Origin: Pseudomonadota bacterium
Lineage (GTDB): Bacteria; Pseudomonadota; Alphaproteobacteria; Micropepsales; Micropepsaceae
Direction of reading: 5' to 3'
Assembly (NCBI GenBank): GCA_021817355.1
Contig: JAKAVI010000090.1
Coordinates: 1 to 5,276 of the forward strand
Length of the DNA: 5,276 nt
Part shown: positions 1 through 4,870 of the stretch, piece after piece
Layout: every line of letters starts with the position of its first letter
Position numbering within the stretch: the first letter of the stretch is position 1
Notes under the pieces: model-generated
Told to the model about the DNA's origin: nothing
Database searches by the model: none
Seen by the model: the letters and a program-made list of their open reading frames with translations, nothing else
Position numbers and translations under genes: made by a program

Positions 1-825
1 GTGTCCCAAGAACTGGATGCACAGCTGAGCAACTGCGAGCTTGTCTTTAATCTGGTTGAGAGTGTTGATGGTCAAGACGAACTCTGCGCCATGATCCCGG
101 CCATGCTCGAAAGGCGTGGAATACCATTTACCGGCGCGTCGGCAGCAGCGATTCAGCTTACCTCTGATAAGCCTGCCACCAAACGCATATTGCGCGCCGG
201 GGGAATTTCTACACCGGACTGGCACGAAGGCCCAAAATGGATAGGGCTCAATAGCTTGCGCCGCTATATCGTCAAGGCGGCGACCGCTGATGCCTCACTC
301 GGATTAGATGACGGCGCGGTCGTTATTGGCACAGAGGTAGAAGCGCGCGCCGACGATTGTAGGCGGCGCTTTGGCGGGCGTTGGTTTGCTGAGACCTTCA
401 TTGACGGACGTGAATTCAATATTGCTCTGCTCGAAGAAGCCTCTGGCGTTAAAGTCCTGCCTGTGGCTGAGATGCGCTTTGTCGGGTGGGATGAAAAGCG
501 GCCTCGCATAGTTGGCTATGGCGCCAAGTGGAATGCAGGAGACCCAGCATTCAGCGCGACTGTTCGCCACTTTGGCTGCGAGGGGCTTGAACCAGAGTTG
601 GCTGCAGACCTGCACCTCATTGCTAGACGGTGCTGGAGGATCTTCGGGCTTTCAGGTTATGGGCGTGTCGATCTGCGCCTGGATTCGCGCCGGCAGCCAC
701 ATGTTCTTGAAATCAACTGCAATCCCTGCCTCTCACCAGAGGCTGGGTTTGCAGCGGCGGCGCAGCAGGCCGGGCATGATTATCGGCAGTTGATTGATCA
801 CATTGTCTGGACAGCGCTTCAATGA
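1..825 (+). CDS. D-Ala-D-Ala ligase-like ATP-grasp ligase (5' end cut by window)
   Basis: This is an ATP-dependent carboxylate-amine ligase of the ATP-grasp fold, related to D-alanine-D-alanine ligase (Ddl). Such enzymes make an acyl-phosphate and join it to an amine; the substrate here is unknown. Visible Ddl-like landmarks are VFNLVE (residues 15-20), GIPFTG (40-45), SDKPATKR (55-62), an IVK strand with the likely ATP-binding lysine (90-92), ETFIDGREFN (131-140), GYGRVDLRLD (219-228) with the first metal-ligand Asp, and VLEINCNP (235-242) with the Glu and Asn metal ligands. The frame opens with GTG at base 1 and is open to the edge. Ddl proteins normally carry several dozen more N-terminal residues, so this GTG is probably internal. 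The final motif reads NCNPCLSPEAGF rather than the NTxPG of true Ddl, which points to a divergent ligase rather than the peptidoglycan enzyme. Its stop overlaps the next start (ATGA), so the two genes are probably translationally coupled. Confidence 0.85.
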   Translation: MSQELDAQLSNCELVFNLVESVDGQDELCAMIPAMLERRGIPFTGASAAAIQLTSDKPATKRILRAGGISTPDWHEGPKWIGLNSLRRYIVKAATADASLGLDDGAVVIGTEVEARADDCRRRFGGRWFAETFIDGREFNIALLEEASGVKVLPVAEMRFVGWDEKRPRIVGYGAKWNAGDPAFSATVRHFGCEGLEPELAADLHLIARRCWRIFGLSGYGRVDLRLDSRRQPHVLEINCNPCLSPEAGFAAAAQQAGHDYRQLIDHIVWTALQ

Positions 826-1298
826 ACCAGTTTCGTCATGAACTTAGGGCGGGGGATGACGTCGATATCGCCGCGCTCGTTGCGCGCACGGGCGTCTTCA
901 ACCAAGAAGAGATTACCATTGCGCGTGATCTCGTGAGCGAGACCCGTTCAGGTGCGTCTGGCGCGGATTATCTGTTTCTGATTGCCGACGGTATGACGCG
1001 GATTGAGGGTTATACATGTTATGGCCGGATTCCGGGTACGGACAACCGCTATGAGCTCTACTGGATAGCGGTGGACCCGGACAGTCATCATCATGGCCTG
1101 GGGCGGGCATTGCTTGAGGCAAGCGAGCGCGATGTGCGGCGGCGGGGTGGGACACACTTATTTGCTGAGACATCTACGCGGGACGACTATGCGCCTGCGC
1201 GGCGATTTTACCGGGCCAATGGATACATCTGCCACGCCGAGGTACCGGACTTTCATGCTGATGGCGATGGGCTGGCAATTTTCGGTAAGCGATTATAG
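822..1298 (+). CDS. GNAT family N-acetyltransferase
   Basis: This is a 158-residue protein with the size and layout of a single-domain GNAT enzyme, which transfers acetyl from acetyl-CoA to an amine. Motif A is clear: ELYWIAVDPDSHHHGLGRAL (residues 78-97), with the acetyl-CoA pyrophosphate loop HHHGLGRA. The usual first Arg/Gln of the R/Q-x-x-G-x-G loop is His89. Further on, DYAPARRFYRANGY (122-135) is the typical motif B region, where the Tyr is often the general acid. The C-terminus ends in a strand, LAIFGKRL. The ATG sits in an ATGA overlap with the upstream ATP-grasp gene and has no Shine-Dalgarno sequence of its own, so translation probably depends on reinitiation. The pairing suggests that both act on one pathway or molecule; that is inference, and the acceptor cannot be named. 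The stop TAG lies inside the 3' end of the convergent transporter gene. Confidence 0.9.
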   Translation: MNQFRHELRAGDDVDIAALVARTGVFNQEEITIARDLVSETRSGASGADYLFLIADGMTRIEGYTCYGRIPGTDNRYELYWIAVDPDSHHHGLGRALLEASERDVRRRGGTHLFAETSTRDDYAPARRFYRANGYICHAEVPDFHADGDGLAIFGKRL

Positions 1299-2204
1299 CA
1301 CCGGCTCGGTTTCGATTACAGTTGGCCTTCGCAACTTCCGTTCCCTCCATATGATAAAAAGCCCTGACGCGATCACGATGATGGCACCCAGCATAACCCA
1401 GAAATTTGGTATTTCGGCGAACAGATACCAGCCAAGAGCGACGGCCCAAATCATTGACATGTAGTCAAAGGGCGCCAGCAGCGACGGTTCCGCATAGCGA
1501 TAGCTGAATGTCATACCAATTTGCCCCAACCCGCCAAGAATGCCGCTTATTACGAGCCAAAGTGCGGACTCCCAACTCAAGGCTACGCGATCAAACGCCA
1601 TGCTGACCCCGCCGGCGAGTGAACAGGTTGACATGAAGTAAAAAATGATTGTTTCGCCACGCTCTGTCTGATGCATCGAGCGGATGAGGACCACAACCAC
1701 CGCGCTGAGAAAGGCGCCACTGAGGGCAAGGAACGCGCCGGTGGAGAAGCCGAATTGAGCCAGACCGCTCAGTCCTCCATGCGGCGCCAGCATGACGAGA
1801 ACTCCCAAAAATCCGGCCGCCACAGCGCTCCACCGACGTGGACCTACTTTCTCGCGAAGGACCAGGGCTGCAAGTACGACAGCAAAGATAGGACTGACAA
1901 AACCGAAGGCGGTCAGGTCTGCTAACGGCAGCATGGCCAGCGCCGTGAAATTCATAAACATCGATGATACGCCCACGAGCGAGCGCACGGCATGCATGAC
2001 CGGGCGATTGGTGCGGAAGGTTGCGCGAAGCCCGATCGTTCGTGAGGAAAGCAGCAGAACCGGAACCAGGGCAAAGAAAGCGCGGAAAAATATTTCTTCC
2101 CCGACTGGAACGGAACCGGCCAGACGCAATGTCGCATACATCAGAGAAAAGCAGATGGTGCCGCCCAGCTTCAGGGCAACGCCCTGACCAGACACGTTAT
2201 TCAC
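1293..2204 (-). CDS. EamA/DMT-family transporter, probable metabolite exporter
   Basis: This is an inner-membrane protein of 303 residues with about ten hydrophobic helices and two EamA repeats (about residues 8-140 and 152-287), the standard architecture of the drug/metabolite transporter superfamily. Family signs are the EEIFFRAFFAL segment (36-46) at the start of helix 2, ALAMLPLADLTAF (88-100), the end-of-repeat LREK (116-119), AEPSLLAPFDYMSMIWA (238-254), and the closing helix GAIIVIASGLFIIWRER (273-289) followed by a basic, then acidic tail. The substrate is unknown. I chose the GTG at 2204 because AAAGGGA lies six bases upstream and the N-terminal helix begins soon after. A longer frame to an ATG at 2285 adds 27 residues that look like nothing in the family and has no comparable support. 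The stop codon overlaps the GNAT gene by six bases tail to tail. Confidence 0.9.
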   Translation of the reverse strand: MNNVSGQGVALKLGGTICFSLMYATLRLAGSVPVGEEIFFRAFFALVPVLLLSSRTIGLRATFRTNRPVMHAVRSLVGVSSMFMNFTALAMLPLADLTAFGFVSPIFAVVLAALVLREKVGPRRWSAVAAGFLGVLVMLAPHGGLSGLAQFGFSTGAFLALSGAFLSAVVVVLIRSMHQTERGETIIFYFMSTCSLAGGVSMAFDRVALSWESALWLVISGILGGLGQIGMTFSYRYAEPSLLAPFDYMSMIWAVALGWYLFAEIPNFWVMLGAIIVIASGLFIIWRERKLRRPTVIETEPVL

Positions 2205-2210
2205 AGCCAG

Positions 2211-2217
2211 TCCCTTT
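2211..2217 (-). promoter_or_regulatory. Shine-Dalgarno deciding the transporter start
   Basis: AAAGGGA on the minus strand ends six bases before the GTG at 2204. The next in-frame GTG (2195) would be 15 bases away, and the ATG at 2285 lies upstream of the site, so this sequence selects GTG 2204. Confidence 0.6.
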
Positions 2218-2289
2218 GCATGATCATGAGGCAGGCGATAGTTGCTGCAATGACGATCCCAGGTACGACCTTGGCATAATCGCATTGCA

Positions 2290-2308
2290 GATACCTTTCG
2301 AAGGTATC
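2290..2308. repeat. Perfect 8-bp inverted repeat, possible operator
   Basis: GATACCTT and AAGGTATC flank a three-base centre, TCG. The palindrome lies 86 bases upstream of the transporter GTG, where a promoter would be expected. A weak minus-strand pair, TTCGAA then TTATGC with a 17-base spacer, would start inside it. It could be an operator for a dimeric regulator or simply a hairpin; no T-tract follows on either strand, so a terminator is unlikely. No regulator gene is present in the window. Confidence 0.4.
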
Positions 2309-2467
2309 ATCGCCTGGCCTGCACCGCCTGGCGACGCCTGTTATCGGTGTTAAGGGTGGGGTTGGGGTCACAGGCATGATCTTGAGGCTTTGGTCTACCG
2401 CTACCGGTTTGGTTGGAAGGGCCGACCCTGAGATGAGAGGTGTTACCTCGACATAAGGGTAGTGATT

Positions 2468-2485
2468 CAGCAAGGCCAGCAAGGC
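2468..2485. repeat. Tandem 9-bp duplication
   Basis: CAGCAAGGC occurs twice in direct contact (2468-2476 and 2477-2485), followed by CTG. It keeps any reading frame, so it is compatible with replication slippage in either coding or noncoding DNA. No function is evident. Confidence 0.7.
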
Positions 2486-2876
2486 CTGAAAATGCGCCTT
2501 CTCCGATGTTCAGCTGTCTCGGACGCTCGCGATTGCGTTTCCGGCAGTGCGGCGGGAGGAGGCCATGGAGGGGCGGCGGCGCGGCCCCCAGGTGCCTATC
2601 AAATCCCAACGCATAGTGCTCATCCCGAAAACCCCCGATTGCCTGAGGAAATGCCGATCAACGGGCCAGTGTCACCCGTGCAGCCTGAAAATTCCGCGCT
2701 GTACCGGCTTTAAGGGGTATCTCCGGCGTTGGGATGCGGTCTCCAGGAACGCCACCTGGAAAAAGGTAGTCTTTGGGCGTCATTTTGGCGATGATCGCGT
2801 GATCGAACCCGGGCGCAGGGAAGTTCGTCCGCCAGCCGCCAGGCCCGTCATGGGTTCATCCGCGGTAAGCTTGATC

Positions 2877-2911
2877 CGGGCGTGAGAGGCGCCCGCCAGG
2901 GCGACGCGGGC
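2877..2911 (+). promoter_or_regulatory. Two overlapping, mutually exclusive hairpins upstream of the dehydratase
   Basis: CGGGCG (2877-2882) can pair with CGCCCG (2890-2895) across a seven-base loop. Alternatively GCCCGC (2891-2896) can pair with GCGGGC (2906-2911) across nine bases. Both use bases 2891-2895, so only one can form at a time. This geometry is seen in attenuators and riboswitches, but no known class motif is recognised, and GC-rich DNA produces such pairings by chance. Whether this stretch is transcribed at all is unknown. Confidence 0.25.
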
Positions 2912-2959
2912 TGGCCTGCATGCTAAGCCTTGTGCCGAAAGCCCTATACCAAGTCAAAC

Positions 2960-3946
2960 ATGCGCACGTTGCCCGATTCCTCCGATGTTGAAGCTGCCGC
3001 TGCTCGTCTTGCTCCCTACGCGCAGCACACGCCGGTATTGGAAAGTCCGGCCCTGAATGCTCGGATCGGCTGCCGGGTACTTCTCAAGGCGGAAATATTC
3101 CAGCGAACTGGTTCGTTCAAGTTTCGCGGGGCCATGAATTTTCTTTTGCAGCAGCCTTTGGAGGTGCGTGCACGAGGCGTTGTCGCCTTTTCCTCCGGCA
3201 ATCATGCTCAGGGTGTCGCCGCCGCGGCGGCCGAACTTGGACTGACGGCGACCATCGTCATGCCCAAGGACGCGCCTGTGGCCAAAATCGCGGGTACCAA
3301 AGCTCTTGGTGCCCGCGTCGTGTTCTACGATCGTCACTGTGAGGATCGTGAGGCTATTGCCCATGGCATAGTTGAAAAGACCGGCGCCACCCTGTTGCGT
3401 CCGTTTGACGATGGGGCGGTAGTCGCCGGTCAGGGCACGGTCGGGCTGGAATTTGCCCGCCAGGCTGCAGCGGCTGGGGTCGCTCTGGATCAAGTCGCAG
3501 TGCCCTGCAGCGGTGGCGGTTTGGTTGCTGGGGTAGGTCTTGGTTTTCAGGCGGCGGGGGCCGTGACGCAAATCTTTGCCGTTGAACCCGAAGACTTTAA
3601 TGGAATGGGGCGCTCGCTACACTCAGGGCAGCGGGCCGCGGCACCAGGCGGGCCGATGAGCATCGCTGATGCCTTGATGGCCCCCGTGCCCGGAGTGATT
3701 CCATTTGCGGTCGGCCAGCAGACACTCGCAGGCGGGGTGGCAGTCAGTGATGCGGAATTGGCCAGGGCTGTGGCCTACGCCGTCCAGGTCCTAAAGCTGG
3801 TGGTTGAGCCTGGAGGTGCAGCTGGGCTCGCGGCACTGCTTTCGGACAAGTTTGCCCGTGGTGCGGCGGTAGGTGTTATCCTTTCCGGGGGCAATTGTGA
3901 CCCGGAGCGCCTTGTGGCCTGCTGCGCACGTTGGCCTGAACCCTAG
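2960..3946 (+). CDS. PLP-dependent threonine/serine dehydratase family enzyme
   Basis: This is a 328-residue cytosolic fold-type II PLP enzyme, close to catabolic threonine dehydratase, serine racemase and 3-hydroxyaspartate ammonia-lyase. The likely reaction is deamination of a hydroxy-amino acid to a 2-oxoacid plus ammonia; the exact substrate is not decidable. Key sites are QRTGSFKFRGA (48-58) with the PLP Schiff-base lysine K54, FSSGNHAQG (77-85) for the substrate carboxylate, SGGGL (184-188) as the PLP phosphate loop, VEPGGAAG (282-289), and SGGN (309-312) at the cofactor ring. There is no C-terminal ACT domain, so this is not the isoleucine-feedback biosynthetic IlvA. The start is ATG 2960, because MRTLPDSSDVEAAAARL matches the usual family N-terminus; a TTG at 2930 would add ten unlikely residues. 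Neither start has a clear Shine-Dalgarno. The segment around the expected metal site reads VEPEDFNGMGRSL, where relatives have acidic residues. It is transcribed toward infC, so the nearby thrS is not in the same operon. Confidence 0.9.
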   Translation: MRTLPDSSDVEAAAARLAPYAQHTPVLESPALNARIGCRVLLKAEIFQRTGSFKFRGAMNFLLQQPLEVRARGVVAFSSGNHAQGVAAAAAELGLTATIVMPKDAPVAKIAGTKALGARVVFYDRHCEDREAIAHGIVEKTGATLLRPFDDGAVVAGQGTVGLEFARQAAAAGVALDQVAVPCSGGGLVAGVGLGFQAAGAVTQIFAVEPEDFNGMGRSLHSGQRAAAPGGPMSIADALMAPVPGVIPFAVGQQTLAGGVAVSDAELARAVAYAVQVLKLVVEPGGAAGLAALLSDKFARGAAVGVILSGGNCDPERLVACCARWPEP

Positions 3947-3965
3947 GCCTGGATCGCTGTGGCGC

Positions 3966-3980
3966 CCTGATAGGGTCAGG
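3966..3980. terminator. Small hairpin after the dehydratase gene
   Basis: CCTGA (3966-3970) and TCAGG (3976-3980) flank a five-base loop, 20 bases past the dehydratase stop. The stem is short and no T-run follows. It is a possible weak 3'-end structure only. Confidence 0.25.
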
Positions 3981-4017
3981 CAGACATGGCCGCGCCCGAC
4001 GAAGACCCGCTTGTAGG

Positions 4018-4039
4018 GTGCCAGGCCTCCGGCCGGCAC
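4018..4039. terminator. Strong hairpin in the convergent gap between the dehydratase gene and infC
   Basis: GTGCC (4018-4022) pairs with GGCAC (4035-4039) and GGCC (4024-4027) with GGCC (4031-4034). This gives a nine-pair stem with a bulged A4023 and a TCC loop. It lies 44 bases past the infC stop and 72 past the dehydratase stop, where a shared terminator would be expected. No T-tract follows on either strand, so it is not a textbook intrinsic terminator. It may act as a 3'-end stabiliser or Rho-assisted site. Confidence 0.4.
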
Positions 4040-4082
4040 GGGAGAATGACAGACATGCCATCCCCAGGCCGGGCGAGCTTTG

Positions 4083-4628
4083 TTACCGAGGTGCTAGGAC
4101 CATCATCATCTGACGGCCCTCCATCTTGGGATACTGCTCCATCTTAGCGAACTCTTCGGTATCGCGTTGGACGCGGCTCAGCAGTTCCATGCCGATTTCC
4201 TGGTGCGCCATTTCACGCCCGCGGAAGCGCAAGGTGACTTTCACCTTATCACCTTCCTCAAAGAAGCGCCGCATCGCGCGCATCTTCACGTCATAATCGT
4301 GATCGTCGATGGTGGGGCGCATCTTGATCTCTTTGATCTCGATGACCTTCTGCTTTTTGCGGGCTTCGGCGGCCTTTTTCTGTTGTTCATATTTATATTT
4401 GCCGTAGTCCATGAGCTTGACCACGGGCGGGCGGGCGTCGGGAGAAACCTCAACTAGATCAAGGCCCTTTTCCTCGGCAATTGCCAGGGCATCGTCCAGC
4501 CCAAGCTCGCCATATTTGTGGCCATCATCGCCGATGAGCAACATCGTGCGCGTGTGGATCTCTTCATTGACACGGGGACCACCCTTGGCTGGTGCAGGGG
4601 CGGTACCTTGCATACGTCTGGCGACTAT
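4083..4628 (-). CDS. infC: Translation initiation factor IF-3, probable ATA start
   Basis: IF-3 binds the 30S subunit, blocks premature 50S joining and checks the start codon-initiator tRNA pair. The 181-residue frame from ATA has the N-terminal domain (about 18-86, from GPRVNEEI), the family signature [14 protein letters not shown] (71-84), the basic linker ([11 protein letters not shown], 84-94) and the C-terminal domain (about 96-181, with [16 protein letters not shown] at 135-150 and the end [11 protein letters not shown]). I prefer ATA at 4628: AAGGGAG lies exactly six bases upstream, the added MVARR resembles the usual alphaproteobacterial N-terminus, and an in-frame TGA at 4641-4643 rules out any longer start. 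The nearest ATG (4613, 176 residues) is 21 bases from that site. E. coli infC also uses a non-AUG start (AUU) for autoregulation, so the same control is likely here. It lies downstream of thrS; rpmI-rplT do not follow, and the next gene is convergent. Confidence 0.95.
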   Translation of the reverse strand: MVARRMQGTAPAPAKGGPRVNEEIHTRTMLLIGDDGHKYGELGLDDALAIAEEKGLDLVEVSPDARPPVVKLMDYGKYKYEQQKKAAEARKKQKVIEIKEIKMRPTIDDHDYDVKMRAMRRFFEEGDKVKVTLRFRGREMAHQEIGMELLSRVQRDTEEFAKMEQYPKMEGRQMMMVLAPR

Positions 4629-4634
4629 GACTCT

Positions 4635-4641
4635 CTCCCTT
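4635..4641 (-). promoter_or_regulatory. Shine-Dalgarno that points to the infC ATA start
   Basis: AAGGGAG on the minus strand is followed by AGAGTC and then ATA. Six bases is optimal spacing for ATA 4628, whereas ATG 4613 would be 21 bases away. The site overlaps the upstream in-frame TGA stop by one base. Confidence 0.65.
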
Positions 4642-4642
4642 C

Positions 4643-4671
4643 AAAAGCCGGCCTCGCGCTTCGCGACCGGC
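4643..4671 (-). promoter_or_regulatory. Terminator-like leader hairpin before infC
   Basis: On the minus strand GCCGG-TCGCG, loop AAG, CGCGA, bulged GG and CCGGC form a ten-pair stem (4647-4671), followed at once by TTTT (4643-4646) and then the infC Shine-Dalgarno. The T-tract is short, so it may be an attenuator for read-through from thrS, or a structure that holds back ribosome access. No antiterminator partner was found by eye. Confidence 0.45.
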
Positions 4672-4793
4672 CACGAAACGTCGCAAACGTATCATTGGCT
4701 GGCCTGATTTCTCCTTCGGGCGCTGGCGCCGGCGCTGTGGACAACGCTGAACGCGCAAAGCGGTCGCTTCCGAGAGGCGGCCGCAGGGGCCAG

Positions 4794-4821
4794 AGAATAG
4801 GAATGCGCAGGCATTTCGCAA
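4794..4821 (-). promoter_or_regulatory. Candidate sigma-70 promoter for infC
   Basis: Minus-strand TTGCGA (4816-4821) and TATTCT (4794-4799) are 16 bases apart, a fair match to TTGACA/TATAAT. It lies in the gap between thrS and infC and would give a leader of about 160 bases that includes the terminator-like hairpin. Other weak matches exist in the gap. Confidence 0.35.
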
Positions 4822-4870
4822 GGGGTATTTCGGTCACGATGGCGGGGGAAGGGCAAATCATCCGCCAAAA

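Larger units (their letters stand above)
2205..2959. other. Long divergent intergenic region without a recognised gene
   Basis: This stretch separates the divergent transporter and dehydratase genes and must hold both promoters. Short open frames exist on both strands, but I recognise no domain, and their composition (runs of Arg, Pro, Gly, Cys) is typical of chance ORFs in GC-rich DNA. I looked for tRNA, tmRNA, RNase P and SRP RNA and found no match. Structured elements are listed separately: an inverted repeat (2290-2308), a tandem 9-mer (2468-2485), a GC-rich hairpin (GGGGC 2570-2574 with GCCCC 2584-2588), a 6-bp hairpin (TCCAGG 2742-2747 with CCTGGA 2755-2760), and competing hairpins before the dehydratase. 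It could be a decayed gene, an sRNA locus or a long leader; the sequence alone does not decide. Confidence 0.6.

Noticed and set aside
2421..2455. CCCTGAGATGAGAGG segment, reminiscent of the CTGAGA core of a TPP riboswitch
   Set aside because: The second conserved block (CTGATC-like) and the overall pairing are absent, and neighbouring genes are not thiamine-related.
2794..2818. T-loop-like GGGTTCGATC on the minus strand, suggestive of a tRNA
   Set aside because: The flanking bases do not form the five-pair T stem, and no acceptor or anticodon arm fits.
2547..2885. 112-residue plus-strand frame in the intergenic region
   Set aside because: Composition is rich in Arg, Pro and Cys with no domain. 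GGAGGAGG lies downstream of its start, so it does not support it. The overlapping 2462-2713 frame is no better.
2954..3571. 205-residue open frame on the minus strand
   Set aside because: It lies wholly antisense to the well-supported dehydratase gene and its translation has no recognisable domain; it is a codon-bias shadow.
2960..4628. Threonine-related cluster linking the dehydratase and thrS
   Set aside because: The dehydratase is convergent to infC-thrS, so it is not in the operon, and its substrate is not established; adjacency alone is weak evidence.
4736..4744. TGTGGACAA, one mismatch from a DnaA box
   Set aside because: A single 9-mer with no cluster, AT-rich stretch or origin genes nearby; expected by chance.
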